Notes: generated from the sequence alone by a model not told the origin. A stretch of DNA of 64,000 nt from Butyrivibrio sp. (GCA_014799955.1 JAAVHB010000060.1:1-64000); one strand, 5' to 3'. Positions 16,932 to 26,849 are shown, counted from the stretch's first letter. Program-made: numbers and translations.

Positions 16932-18590
16932 ATGGCATCAAGAGTCATAACAATTATAATAGGAAATGATGTCACTAAGATAAGTGATGTGGCGTATTCC
17001 GCTCAAAAATCAATAAACGTGTATGCGGCGGCAACGGTACCGACGCCTGCCTCTGCCGTGGAAGACGGAATGATCACGGATATTCCTCTCATGGCTAAAA
17101 CAATCAAGGAAGCTATGGATGCAAACGGAATTTCGGGCAAAAACGTAGTTTTCAGCATTCAGTCCTCCAAGGTTGCAAGTAAGGAAGTTATAACTCCCGA
17201 GCTTAAGGATAATAAGCTTAGAGACTTTATCAATACGAACGCAACGGAATATTTTCCCGTTAATATAGAAGATTATGTCATCGCTTTCTCGTCTCTGGAA
17301 ACAATTCTTGAGGCGGAGGTGAGAAAATTAAGAGTAATGGTCGCTGTAGCTCCGGTAGCCATGGTTGAGGCGTATTACTCTCTGGCTGAAATGCTTGATA
17401 TGCATATTGACGCGATAGACTATGTGGGTAATTCCACTCTTCAGTTTATCAGGTATCAGGTAAGCGAGGTTCCTTCCATAGTAATACAGATGACGGAGGA
17501 AAACACCTTTGTTACGATTCTTAACCGCAATGTGCTTCAGCTTATGAGAACGGTTCCCTACGGAAAGAGTACGATAGCCAACGCCCTTGTGGACAAGAGA
17601 GATATTACATATGAAGAGGCTATAGCGGCTATGGCCGATACTCATAACGCGCTTAAAGGCTCCTTTGACGAAGGCGATTATGTTACGGATTCACTGAAAT
17701 ATCTTGTAAATAATATAAGCCGTGTAATGGACTACTACACGCAGAAAAATGCCGAGTATCCCATTGAGAAGGCATATATACTTGTGGAGGGCAGTCCTGT
17801 TTACGGTATAGAGAAGCTCTTTTCATTTGAGCTTAATATTACGGTTGAGAAGCTTGAGACCGTACAGATGGCTCCGGCTAACAATAAGGAAAATGTGGAT
17901 ATGTCCACATACATACCCAATATCGGTGCGGTTATCGCTCCCGTTAATTTCCTTCCTCAGTCGGTACTTGACAAGGCAAAAAAATCAAACAGCAACAAAT
18001 ATTTCAGGGTCGCTCTTCTTGCCTCAGTGCTTATTGCGCTTTTGCTGGTTTCATTCCCGCTTATGCAGTATTGGTCCAAAACATCCAGTAAGGCGGATTT
18101 GCAGCAGCGCATAAAGAACATAGAGTATGTTCAGGAAATAGTTGACCAGTATTATATTGCAAAGGACAGGTATTCGGACGCTTCCGCATTCAATGTTAAA
18201 GCGTTCTCATTTAACGATTATCTCGGAGAGTTTGTGGAATATCTTGAGGAAAATATGCCCTCCGATATTTCAATAACCTCAATGACGGTGGTAAACGGCG
18301 GAGTTACAATGTCCATGACGGCGCGCTCCAAGGAAACAATCGCCGCCTTCATTGTGGCTCTTAACGAATCAATGAATAAAGAAGGTGTCAATATCGGAAG
18401 CATCTATGTTCCCGCGATAAGCGAGAGCGTGGATTCCGAGGGCGTGATTACCGCGAGCTGCACGATGTCATGTGTATTTGTGCCGACCGCCGAGGAGATT
18501 CTTTCCACTCCCGGACTTATGGAAGATATGCTTAACAGTTTACTTGGCATTGAGGAAACACCGGCATCTGAAGAAACGGAGGCAAATTAA
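16932..18590 (+). CDS. pilM: PilM-PilN fusion, type IV pilus assembly
   Basis: The product has 552 residues, much longer than a PilM of about 350. Residues 1-340 show an actin-like PilM fold (I-T-I-I-I-G-N-D-V-T-K-I at the start, then E-Y-F-P-V-N-I-E-D-Y and D-A-I-D-Y-V). Residues 358-376 form one transmembrane helix (A-L-L-A-S-V-L-I-A-L-L-L-V). A PilN-like periplasmic-type domain follows, with a short coiled coil and an alpha/beta fold (M-P-S-D-I-S-I-T-S-M-T-V). In most systems PilM binds the short cytoplasmic tail of a separate PilN. Here the two are joined. pilO follows two bases after the stop. Confidence 0.85.
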   Translation: MASRVITIIIGNDVTKISDVAYSAQKSINVYAAATVPTPASAVEDGMITDIPLMAKTIKEAMDANGISGKNVVFSIQSSKVASKEVITPELKDNKLRDFINTNATEYFPVNIEDYVIAFSSLETILEAEVRKLRVMVAVAPVAMVEAYYSLAEMLDMHIDAIDYVGNSTLQFIRYQVSEVPSIVIQMTEENTFVTILNRNVLQLMRTVPYGKSTIANALVDKRDITYEEAIAAMADTHNALKGSFDEGDYVTDSLKYLVNNISRVMDYYTQKNAEYPIEKAYILVEGSPVYGIEKLFSFELNITVEKLETVQMAPANNKENVDMSTYIPNIGAVIAPVNFLPQSVLDKAKKSNSNKYFRVALLASVLIALLLVSFPLMQYWSKTSSKADLQQRIKNIEYVQEIVDQYYIAKDRYSDASAFNVKAFSFNDYLGEFVEYLEENMPSDISITSMTVVNGGVTMSMTARSKETIAAFIVALNESMNKEGVNIGSIYVPAISESVDSEGVITASCTMSCVFVPTAEEILSTPGLMEDMLNSLLGIEETPASEETEAN

Positions 18591-18592
18591 TT

Positions 18593-19741
18593 ATGAAGAT
18601 TAGCGACAGAGATGTGAAATTATTATATGTGGTTCTTTCGATAGCTATAATTGCCTGTGCGTATTTCTTTGGTTTCAGAAAGCTTACCGCGGCAAACGAG
18701 GCGCTTGATAAGGAGATAAGTGAGCTCAAGACGAGACACACGACGCTCAGGACTATGGAAGCCAACGCCAAGAAATATTCCGACGATACGGTTGTATATA
18801 ACGATAACTACGATAAAATCATAGAAAAATTTGATACGGGATATTCTCAGGAATACTCAATCCTTTTTATAAAGGAGCTGGAGGATAAGCTCGATGTATG
18901 GCTCAGCCAGGCAGGACTTGCACAGACAGATAATGTGTATACCTTCGGTCAGATTCAGTCCACAAATCCCAGCAGCGAGTCGGGCTCAAGCGTTTACAGT
19001 TCGGACTACAAGGGATATAAAACGGTTCTCACACTTACCTATCAGGCTTCGTATGATGATTTCAAGAGCCTTATTGATTACATAAACAATTATAAATACA
19101 AATGCACGATTGACTCAATGTCCATGTCCTACAACTCTGAAAGCGACGTGGTATCCGGCTCGCTTGTTGTTTCGCAGTATGCGATTACAGGCAAGGACAG
19201 ACCGTTTAATAATGTAAATATTAACGGTATTCTGAGCGGAACCGGAAATATTTTTGCATCGGAGATATTCGGAGGCGGAGAAATTGCCGATAATATTAAC
19301 GGTGATAAAATAATGAGCGATTACGATTATTATATAGCGCTGCAGGCGGCGAATGAAAATTCGGCTGTCAGCGGAATCACCGTAAATCCGAGAGGAGATT
19401 TGACGGGAGCTAAGGCAATCTTTTCGGAGGCAAACGAGCGTCAGGAATTCTATCTGAGATTTTTTGAAGAGGACGGAGTATATTACGCTCAGTATTCGGT
19501 AGGGGAGCAGCAGTTCCCTGCAACGGAATTTGAAAAGGGTTCAATGTTCCTTCCCGGAGAGTACCTTTCGTTTATGGTGCTCAGCTCTCAGAGAGAGGGA
19601 GACGATGATATGGTGGCTGTGGATGCTACTATAGTCAACGATACGGATATGACCCTGAATATCAAGATTGCCAATGAAGATAAAGGAAATCCCAGATTTG
19701 TAGTTAAGAGCACTTCGGGCGATGTTGTGATTTATGAGTAA
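18593..19741 (+). CDS. pilO: PilO-like pilus alignment protein
   Basis: The 382-residue protein has one N-terminal transmembrane helix (about 10-27). A heptad-rich coiled coil follows (A-N-E-A-L-D-K-E-I-S-E-L-K), then a PilO-type fold around residues 80-200 (F-I-K-E-L-E-D-K-L and later L-T-L-T-Y-Q-A-S-Y-D-D-F-K-S-L). PilO dimerises with PilN and ties the motor to the rest of the machine. The final 170 residues form an extra, mostly beta domain not present in the usual PilO of about 200 residues. The position right after the PilM-PilN fusion supports the call more than sequence alone. Confidence 0.75.
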   Translation: MKISDRDVKLLYVVLSIAIIACAYFFGFRKLTAANEALDKEISELKTRHTTLRTMEANAKKYSDDTVVYNDNYDKIIEKFDTGYSQEYSILFIKELEDKLDVWLSQAGLAQTDNVYTFGQIQSTNPSSESGSSVYSSDYKGYKTVLTLTYQASYDDFKSLIDYINNYKYKCTIDSMSMSYNSESDVVSGSLVVSQYAITGKDRPFNNVNINGILSGTGNIFASEIFGGGEIADNINGDKIMSDYDYYIALQAANENSAVSGITVNPRGDLTGAKAIFSEANERQEFYLRFFEEDGVYYAQYSVGEQQFPATEFEKGSMFLPGEYLSFMVLSSQREGDDDMVAVDATIVNDTDMTLNIKIANEDKGNPRFVVKSTSGDVVIYE

Positions 19742-19756
19742 AAGCAGGTGATAACG

Positions 19757-20917
19757 GTGAAGCAGAGACGGTTGCGCAGATTGAGAAAAACACAAAACAA
19801 TAAAGGTCTTTCGCTGGTTGAGGTTTTGGTTACGATAATGATAATTGCTATTGTGAGCATACCTATTATCCGCTCTTTTGTCGTGACCGCCAATGTCAAC
19901 CATAAGGCGAGGAGACTGCAGAACGCGACAGATGTGGCGCAGAACATTTCCGAGTATTTTGCGGCAAGACCCATGAGTGAGCTGCTTGCCGATTTCGGGG
20001 CAAGCCCGAACGGTCTCAGCCCCGATAAGGATATGTATGTCTTTAAAAACATAAAGAACGGCGATAAGGCGTATTACGAGGGCGCGGAGGGCGAGAAGTT
20101 CTATGTGTCGGTTGTCATGGACAGCAAGGGTTATGACGGATATGCCGTGCCTGAGCTTAAGAATCTTTTCGGCTCCGGCGGAGTTTCCTGCTTTAAGGAA
20201 ATTTCCATGTACGACCAGGCAGCGATAAACTATCTTTCGGATAAATACGGATATCCGGACGGCTCCACGGCGCAGAGCCTCGGGCTTAAAAAGACTACGG
20301 ATATTTATGTGGATACCAATATTGACGGAAGCTACGGATATTTTGTAGAGGTTACATACACGGACTATCTCGGAAATACTTATGAGACCGGAAAAATAAA
20401 GCTTGAGGAAGTAAAGTCCGGGAGCGGCGATGTGGCAACGGAGCGCTTCCCCAACCTCTATATAATGTATCAGCCCTACGCCGTTTATGAAAACGGTACC
20501 TACGACGGATTTGTTGACGATGTTGTAAATATATATTATACTCAGAGATATGAGGACGGCAGTTATGTGCCCCCTACAAATATGTCGGCGCTGAAAACTA
20601 ACGTTTATCTGGTTCAGCAGGAGGCACATTTTCAGAATAATACGTCCATGGGACTTGAGCATCTGGATATGACAAACAACTGCCACATTTTTTATAACGG
20701 CAATAATTATGATGCGGCAAACGACAGGCATTTGAATTTTTACTCGGAAGGAAGCAACGAAATAACAAAGGGCGACGGGACGGCTGTCAGTCTTTATACG
20801 GTTAAAGTATATGTAAGATATGACGAGGCGGACGGCACCGAATATACGGATTATTATACGCGCGTCAACAAGGATGACGATGTGTTTGTTTCCGTGTCCA
20901 CCATAAGGGAGGAATAA
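19757..20917 (+). CDS. Prepilin-like minor pilin
   Basis: A basic leader ends in N-N-K-G before L-S-L-V-E-V-L-V-T-I-M-I-I-A-I, a class III prepilin signal with Glu5. The mature protein is about 370 residues, large for a pilin, with a long beta-rich head. GTG 19757 is preferred because GCAGGTG lies six bases before it. GTG 19748 is also possible. Large minor pilins usually cap or initiate the fibre. It follows pilO by 15 bases and belongs to the same unit. Confidence 0.82.
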   Translation: MKQRRLRRLRKTQNNKGLSLVEVLVTIMIIAIVSIPIIRSFVVTANVNHKARRLQNATDVAQNISEYFAARPMSELLADFGASPNGLSPDKDMYVFKNIKNGDKAYYEGAEGEKFYVSVVMDSKGYDGYAVPELKNLFGSGGVSCFKEISMYDQAAINYLSDKYGYPDGSTAQSLGLKKTTDIYVDTNIDGSYGYFVEVTYTDYLGNTYETGKIKLEEVKSGSGDVATERFPNLYIMYQPYAVYENGTYDGFVDDVVNIYYTQRYEDGSYVPPTNMSALKTNVYLVQQEAHFQNNTSMGLEHLDMTNNCHIFYNGNNYDAANDRHLNFYSEGSNEITKGDGTAVSLYTVKVYVRYDEADGTEYTDYYTRVNKDDDVFVSVSTIREE

Positions 20918-20920
20918 TTT

Positions 20921-23215
20921 ATGAGTATATTCTGGCTGAGAAAATTCAGAAAAAAACGCGGAGGGCGTAATACAGGCAAAGGAGATAACCGGGGCTCATC
21001 AATGGTTGCAGCTCTGGTTGCTGTTGCGTTCGTAGCAATTCTGGCTTCTGTTGTAATGACCTCGACTATTACCAACTATAAGCTTAAGACGATGAATTAC
21101 AAATCAAAGAAGACCTTCTATTCAGCCGAATCGGCATTGGAGGAGATTCACGCCGGCTTAAGTTCCGAGTGCTACGATAAGCTTGAGGCGGAATATCTGA
21201 AAGCTATTACGAGGCTTTCGGCTTTCGGAACGGCGGACAGCACGGAGGCAAATGACGAAGCGAACGAGGAGCTGAGAAGAGGCTATCTGGACGCAGTAAG
21301 GCTGCTTGTGACCGATATCGGGAAGCCGATGGACTGGACCCTAGAAGGGTATCTGACCGATTTCCTCACAGACAAGACGAATGCTTCGGTTGTTTCGGTA
21401 GGCTTGGTTACTAGCGATGTGACCTCGGTTACGATTAACGATCTGGTGGTTCAGTTCAAGGAATCGGAAACGGATTATTTTTCTACCGTTGCGGTTGACC
21501 TTGTTATGGAATTCCCCAATGTGAAATTTGACTTTATAAATGACAGAAACACTTTAAAAACATATCTTGACTACTGCCTCATCGGAATGAAGGGTATTGA
21601 GGCGGGAAACAATTCGACCTCAAGCATTGCCGGAGGAGCCTTCGCGGGTAATTTCGGCGGCATGGGCGGTCTTACGGTCAACAGCGGCTCAAGGCTTGAT
21701 TTTGTTGAGGGACTCTGCAGCACGGTGCTTGTATCCGAGGGCGATATTAACGTAAAGGGAACCGTCAATGTAAACGACGGCAAAATATGGGGTGTCAATA
21801 TCAATGTCGGAGACAGGATTACGAGTAAGGGCGGAGTGCTTAATTTCGCCGAAGGCAGCGATACCTACGCGTATATTCAGGACGATTTGAACTTTATCGG
21901 TTCCGGAAGCAGCGTATCTTTGGGCAGCAATTTCTACGGTTTCGGATATTCCGACAATACCAAGGGCAACAGCAGTGCCATTGTAATCAACGGTGAAAAG
22001 AGCTCGCTTGACATTTCGCATCTTAACAGAATGCTTTTGGGAGGACGCGCTTATATCAATGTCGGTGCGGATGGCTATATGACCGGAGATTCAATCGGAC
22101 TTAAGGGAAGTCAGGAAATTTATCTTGTTCCCACGGCTTATATGAATTGCTCGAACCCCTATGCGGTCAGCGACCATGCCGGAGATTCCTCCTTTACGCC
22201 CGTGGATTTGACGGCGCTTGAGGATTTCTTCGCGTATTCTCTGCTTGCGTCCACTCCGTATGAGGTTGTTGAAGTGAACGGAACCGCTTATGTATATCTC
22301 AATTTTAAAAATGCGGCGGCGCAGATTCAGTATGTAAACGCCATAATTAACGGAAACAATATCGACGGCAGCGATAATTTTGATACCGACGTTACTATAT
22401 TAAGAAGGATACTTAACAGGAGCGCATCCAAATTTACGGACGGCAATCTGGAGTTCTGGGGGAACGGCTCACTTTCCTCCTCCAATGTGCTTTCAAGCGG
22501 AAGCCTTTATCAGGTTGTGGATAACAGCATAGGAGTGAATACGTCGGTTGTCTCCGGCATAGGAAACGATACATTCCTGCAGGCTTGTCTTGACAAGTCA
22601 AAGCGCTATTCGCTGCTTAAGCTGTATCTGCACGATATAGGAAGCGAGAGCGGTACGGGCTTCAGCACCGACAGCTTTGCGGCGGGAACCGCAAACGGCG
22701 ACGTTGTGATAATTGACGATATGCCGTACATCGTAAACCATTCCGTTTCCATATATGAATATGTTGTGGATACGGAGCTCCTTGAGGAATTCAGATTATC
22801 GGTTGAGGAAGAAACCATAAAATATCTGAGAGAGGATTACACTTATGCCTCGCCCGGCGGTGCGTACAGCACTGTCGCGGTTGTTGCGGCGGGCGGCGCG
22901 TATGAGATTCCGGACGATGCGTTCTACGGAGTTATACTCGGTTATGACTGTGACATCACCGTAGACCATGATTTTGAAGGACTGATAATTACCAACGGCA
23001 AAATAAATATTACGAACGGCGCTAAAATAAGGGCAAACCATGATTTGTCGGATAATGTTATAGAGAATAATCCTGTGCTTGCACAGTATTTTAAAGCATA
23101 TCAGAACAGCGCAAATTCCAATCAGGTTGATCCGAGCGATATAACCAAGGAGGATTTGCTGGGAATTAATAATTGGAGAAAGAATTATGTGTCAGAAGAA
23201 ACACCAATCGAGTAA
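20921..23215 (+). CDS. Very large PilX-like prepilin with a repetitive beta-rich head
   Basis: The 764-residue product begins with a basic stretch and R-G before S-S-M-V-A-A-L-V-A-V-A-F-V-A-I-L. This is a PilX-type N-terminus that lacks the usual Glu5. After the hydrophobic helix, a helical region (to about 200) leads to a Gly-, Asn- and Ser-rich section (about 225-400) with strand-turn repeats such as I-N-V-K-G-T-V-N-V and S-G-S-S-V-S-L-G-S-N. This is consistent with a parallel beta-helix or other polymer-like fold. Its size and surface-type composition suggest a tip adhesin carried by the pilus. The specificity is unknown. Confidence 0.75.
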   Translation: MSIFWLRKFRKKRGGRNTGKGDNRGSSMVAALVAVAFVAILASVVMTSTITNYKLKTMNYKSKKTFYSAESALEEIHAGLSSECYDKLEAEYLKAITRLSAFGTADSTEANDEANEELRRGYLDAVRLLVTDIGKPMDWTLEGYLTDFLTDKTNASVVSVGLVTSDVTSVTINDLVVQFKESETDYFSTVAVDLVMEFPNVKFDFINDRNTLKTYLDYCLIGMKGIEAGNNSTSSIAGGAFAGNFGGMGGLTVNSGSRLDFVEGLCSTVLVSEGDINVKGTVNVNDGKIWGVNINVGDRITSKGGVLNFAEGSDTYAYIQDDLNFIGSGSSVSLGSNFYGFGYSDNTKGNSSAIVINGEKSSLDISHLNRMLLGGRAYINVGADGYMTGDSIGLKGSQEIYLVPTAYMNCSNPYAVSDHAGDSSFTPVDLTALEDFFAYSLLASTPYEVVEVNGTAYVYLNFKNAAAQIQYVNAIINGNNIDGSDNFDTDVTILRRILNRSASKFTDGNLEFWGNGSLSSSNVLSSGSLYQVVDNSIGVNTSVVSGIGNDTFLQACLDKSKRYSLLKLYLHDIGSESGTGFSTDSFAAGTANGDVVIIDDMPYIVNHSVSIYEYVVDTELLEEFRLSVEEETIKYLREDYTYASPGGAYSTVAVVAAGGAYEIPDDAFYGVILGYDCDITVDHDFEGLIITNGKINITNGAKIRANHDLSDNVIENNPVLAQYFKAYQNSANSNQVDPSDITKEDLLGINNWRKNYVSEETPIE

Positions 23216-23714
23216 TAAAGGCTTTTCCGTTGTTGAGGTTATCGTTGTCGTAGCGATCATGGCTGTTATGATCGGCGTTATAAGCGTAACCTATACCGTG
23301 GTAAAAAAAGCCAATGTTACAAAGGCTTCAAGGACAATTGACGATTTGCTTACGAACTGCCGAGAAAAGGCCATGACCAATTCGGCGAAGGAATGGAAGG
23401 TGGTTATCGACGGAAATACCGCCAAGGTAATCAAGGTCGATTCCGAGGGCAATGAGATTGAAATCGAGTCTGCAGCAATACCCTCCAATGTCGAGGTGTA
23501 TGTGACCGAGGACGGAATCAATAATTATTATGCCAAGGATAATCCGATTTCCATATCCTTTAAGCTGCTGTCCGGCGAGGTCAGCTCTGTCTATACGACG
23601 GGAGTTACCATAAAAGGAAGCGGAACCAATTGCGGAATTGTTTCGGATTATAAGAATAAAAAGCAGAGTACAATTACCTTGTACTATGCGACGGGTAAGC
23701 ATACCGTTGATTAA
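23187..23714 (+). CDS. Prepilin-like minor pilin, GspH/FimT type
   Basis: The 175-residue product has the leader Q-S-S-N-K-G before F-S-V-V-E-V-I-V-V-V-A-I-M-A-V, with Glu5 present. A helix with C-R-E-K-A-M-T-N follows, which resembles the GspH/FimT pattern, and then a beta-rich head. The gene overlaps the 764-residue gene by 29 bases. GGAGA about ten bases before the ATG supports this start, so translation of the two is probably coupled. Confidence 0.82.
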   Translation: MCQKKHQSSNKGFSVVEVIVVVAIMAVMIGVISVTYTVVKKANVTKASRTIDDLLTNCREKAMTNSAKEWKVVIDGNTAKVIKVDSEGNEIEIESAAIPSNVEVYVTEDGINNYYAKDNPISISFKLLSGEVSSVYTTGVTIKGSGTNCGIVSDYKNKKQSTITLYYATGKHTVD

Positions 23715-23727
23715 AAGGGGAATGCAT

Positions 23728-24324
23728 ATGTTTAAAATCAGAAAATACCGTAAAATGAATAATAAAGGTTTTTCTTTGCTGGAGGTTCTGATAGCCGTTG
23801 CGATTACGGGCATTATAGCCACGCTGCTTGCGACCTTTATAACCACGGGTACGCGCTATTTCAGAAAGCAGAGCAATGCCATTGATTTGCAGAATATGCT
23901 TCAGGAAACCTCCAACAAGATAACGGATTCCCTTATGGAGGCAACCTCCGTAAGAATTAAGGAGCAGGGCGGAGCGCTGTGGATATACACGGGAGATTTT
24001 GATGAGCCTGAGCCCAAGGTTAAGCCGAAGCTTATACTGTGGATTAAGTCTGCCGGAGAGATTTATATTATGGATTATAATATAAGCAGTACTGCCGATG
24101 CGGACGAGGGATACTGTATGGCGAAATATGTAAAGGATTTCACAATTGAGCTTGACACTAAATGCCAGAATCCCGATACCCATAAATGGGAGCAGCCGCT
24201 GATGTTCAACGTATCCATTTCCTTGGAGAACGGGGACGAGGCGCAGGCGGATTCCAAGACCACTACATTGCGGAACAAAATTGATTTACTTGAAATATAC
24301 GGAGTTGAATACGAATTAAGGTAA
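23728..24324 (+). CDS. Prepilin-like minor pilin, PilW/PilJ type
   Basis: ATG 23728 is chosen because AAAAGGGGA lies about seven bases upstream, whereas ATG 23722 is too close. The 198 residues start with a basic leader ending N-N-K-G before F-S-L-L-E-V-L-I-A-V-A-I-T-G-I. An N-terminal helix with R-Y-F-R-K-Q-S and a beta-rich head follow. Minor pilins with this layout form a priming complex with GspH-like partners. It follows the previous prepilin by 13 bases. Confidence 0.82.
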   Translation: MFKIRKYRKMNNKGFSLLEVLIAVAITGIIATLLATFITTGTRYFRKQSNAIDLQNMLQETSNKITDSLMEATSVRIKEQGGALWIYTGDFDEPEPKVKPKLILWIKSAGEIYIMDYNISSTADADEGYCMAKYVKDFTIELDTKCQNPDTHKWEQPLMFNVSISLENGDEAQADSKTTTLRNKIDLLEIYGVEYELR

Positions 24325-24389
24325 AACGGTGTCTGGCGCCTACGGCGCTATGACGGTATTTCAGAAAGATGCGAAAGGGGCATTGATTT

Positions 24390-26795
24390 ATGAAGAGAAA
24401 AAGAATTGGAAAAAGAGTGCTTGCGGCTGTACTTGCGGCGACAGTCTGCGCCGTCGGACTTGTAGGCTTCTTCAACAGGGAAAAGGTCTTGGCGCTGTTC
24501 GGAGTTGACAAGGCAGTAGGTCTGGTTTCGGGACTTACCGACGAGGAGGCTGCGGAGTTTTATGCGTCCTACACGAGAGCGACTCTTGATATGGTAAACG
24601 GTGAGGTGGTGCTTACCGCCGATAAGAAGGCAAACGTCCTTACCAATGTTTATAAGAATAAAGAGAAGCTTACGATTCTGGAAATAGTTCCTTACGAGCT
24701 TGCTTCTGTCTACAATGTTCTGATTCCCACGCAGGAGCAGAAAGATAAAATAGAGGCATACGGTAAAGAGATATTTGATACATTTATGGAGCCGTTTTTA
24801 GTTGAACCAAAGCTGGAGGAAGCTTGGTGGGCACCGGGTACTTTTTATGAGACTGATAGGGATGCCGACGCGAGACTTCTTACCTCGAACAGCAGGTCGC
24901 AGGACTGGGACACCGGCAAGTGGTATGAGGTATCCAGTTCCAAGAAATATTCGCAGGGTGCCGCCAATATGATTGCGAGTATGTATCAGCCTATAGAGCT
25001 TTACAGAAGCGGGGAGGAGGGAAGCTATGATTATTCCGTTCTGATGCCCAATTATTATATCGCTAACCTTTTGACGGGATACGAAGAAACCAGAATATAC
25101 GATTATTTTTTCAATCAGAATAATGTTGAAGTCAAGATTGTAGTGCCGGGGCAGGTTACTGCCGCCGAGCTTCAGAAGATTCTTTTAGGAACCGACAACG
25201 GCAGCAACGACCCTGTGGATTTTATTTATATAGGCGGATATGCTGTTGATAATTCGGGAACCTCCGGTAATATATACAGAAATATATTTTTTAATGAAGA
25301 TGTGCCCGCGGATGAGGCAGGCAGGCAGAAAATGGTAAGCTTCGCGCAAAGCGGAGTCGGAGCGGACGATTTCAGTACCAATGTATACAGGGCGGACGGA
25401 ACCGAGTATAAGGTGTCCGAGCTTGTATCTGAGAAGGTATGGTATAATTCCTACAGCAAGGATGCGGACGGCAATCTGGTTTCCAACGATCTGGAGTGGA
25501 ACGAGGTTGAGATGCTTATGAGTTATATATTCGGCAACTACAACCGCAACTGCGTACATGTTGACGAATCGGGAAGTAAGCAGTATCAGAGAGTGTCATG
25601 CGAATTTCAGGTTGCCACTCTGAGCGACGGTATTTTCTGTACCGACAGCAACGGCTGTGACAATAATATAGGAAAGCTTTACTATCTTCTCTGCAAGACC
25701 AGTGATCAGGCGTCCGATGAGGAGGGCTGTGTGATTGATTCGACCAAGGGCTATACCTCCATCCATCATACTGAGTCGGATAAATCTACGCATACACCGT
25801 ATTTTGATATATCGACATATTACGGTGCCGGTAATTACTTCCTCAAGGGGAACGGATTCGATACCGTAAATACGGCGACTAACACCAACGGAGTTCAGAC
25901 GGCGACCTACAACGGCAGCATATACTGGAACTTCAATTTTGCCGACAGACAGGGTATATATGCCGGAAATGTTGAAACGAGCGATTTCCAGAGCCCTGAA
26001 GAGGATTATTCTCATGAAATAAGCAAGATTGCAAACGGTGAGATATTCCCTAACGTAAGCGACGGTATGAAGGAATACGAGCTTTTCTACCTTCATATGG
26101 TGTTCAACGGACGTTTCGCGGTCTATAACGGAATTCTCGGCGTTGACCCCTCGAGTACAGGTAACCTGCTTAACTTCGGATTATCCCATGCATGGGGCGA
26201 AGGTGGTTGGAGAGATAAAATCTCCCACCAGAGACTTGACCTGGCGGTAGGCGAGAATTTCATGGACCAGTTCAATATCGTTAATTATCTGCTCGGCGTT
26301 GACGAGACGGATTTCATTGTAAAGCCGGATGCTTACTTTACGGGCGTGGAGCTTGGCTATACCGACGGAAACGTAATCAAGGATGTTGAACAGGGCGCGG
26401 ACCGGAATGCATTTTTCACATATCTTTACGATGATGACTTCAAGTATGACGCGGCGGATAATGTAATAAATCCGGATACTGTTAAAATAAAGTACGGAGC
26501 TGACGATGAGAGCAAGCATATGACGGGAGGTGTCCTTAAGGCATATAAGCTTAACGGAACCGAGCTTGCGACACTTGCCACATATACAGAGGCGGATTTG
26601 CTTAATCTGGAGACTTTGGTGGCAGAGTATGACATTTCTGCGGCGGACGCAGAGGTTTATCAGGCGTTTATGGACGGAAATATATACTTTACATTTACGA
26701 TTGAGAATAAAACAACAATCAAGGGCGTAGAGAAGGTATTTTCGGATACGGCATATCTCTATTTCAAACACAGAAATATATTTGAACTTGATTAA
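24390..26795 (+). CDS. Large secreted protein at the end of the pilus operon, possibly DUF5057-like
   Basis: The 801-residue protein has a standard signal sequence (K-R-K-R-I-G-K-R followed by V-L-A-A-V-L-A-A-T-V-C-A-V-G-L-V-G). It is predicted to be exported, with no C-terminal anchor or sortase signal. Residues near 95 read L-T-I-L-E-I-V-P-Y-E, a motif I associate with clostridial DUF5057 proteins. That link is tentative. The rest is rich in aromatic residues, Asp and Asn, with a Ca-binding look but no repeat. It is the last gene before a strong terminator and is probably cotranscribed with the minor pilins, which suggests a pilus-linked surface or substrate-binding role. Confidence 0.7.
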   Translation: MKRKRIGKRVLAAVLAATVCAVGLVGFFNREKVLALFGVDKAVGLVSGLTDEEAAEFYASYTRATLDMVNGEVVLTADKKANVLTNVYKNKEKLTILEIVPYELASVYNVLIPTQEQKDKIEAYGKEIFDTFMEPFLVEPKLEEAWWAPGTFYETDRDADARLLTSNSRSQDWDTGKWYEVSSSKKYSQGAANMIASMYQPIELYRSGEEGSYDYSVLMPNYYIANLLTGYEETRIYDYFFNQNNVEVKIVVPGQVTAAELQKILLGTDNGSNDPVDFIYIGGYAVDNSGTSGNIYRNIFFNEDVPADEAGRQKMVSFAQSGVGADDFSTNVYRADGTEYKVSELVSEKVWYNSYSKDADGNLVSNDLEWNEVEMLMSYIFGNYNRNCVHVDESGSKQYQRVSCEFQVATLSDGIFCTDSNGCDNNIGKLYYLLCKTSDQASDEEGCVIDSTKGYTSIHHTESDKSTHTPYFDISTYYGAGNYFLKGNGFDTVNTATNTNGVQTATYNGSIYWNFNFADRQGIYAGNVETSDFQSPEEDYSHEISKIANGEIFPNVSDGMKEYELFYLHMVFNGRFAVYNGILGVDPSSTGNLLNFGLSHAWGEGGWRDKISHQRLDLAVGENFMDQFNIVNYLLGVDETDFIVKPDAYFTGVELGYTDGNVIKDVEQGADRNAFFTYLYDDDFKYDAADNVINPDTVKIKYGADDESKHMTGGVLKAYKLNGTELATLATYTEADLLNLETLVAEYDISAADAEVYQAFMDGNIYFTFTIENKTTIKGVEKVFSDTAYLYFKHRNIFELD

Positions 26796-26804
26796 AAAGT
26801 ATTG

Positions 26805-26837
26805 CGGCGGGGCGATAAAAGCCCCGCCGTATTTTAT
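26805..26837 (+). terminator. Rho-independent terminator ending the pilus operon
   Basis: CGGCGGGGC (26805-26813) pairs perfectly with GCCCCGCCG (26821-26829) around GATAAAA, followed by a T-rich tail. Confidence 0.92.
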
Positions 26838-26849
26838 GTATAAGTACGC

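Noticed and set aside
19541..20731. 396-codon minus-strand open frame within the pilus locus
   Set aside because: The composition is that of an antisense shadow of the prepilin gene, with no family features. The plus frame has a clear pilin signal.
24325..24389. Terminator between the PilW-like gene and the 801-aa gene
   Set aside because: Only a five-pair GCGCC/GGCGC stem without a T run is present, so the genes are probably cotranscribed.
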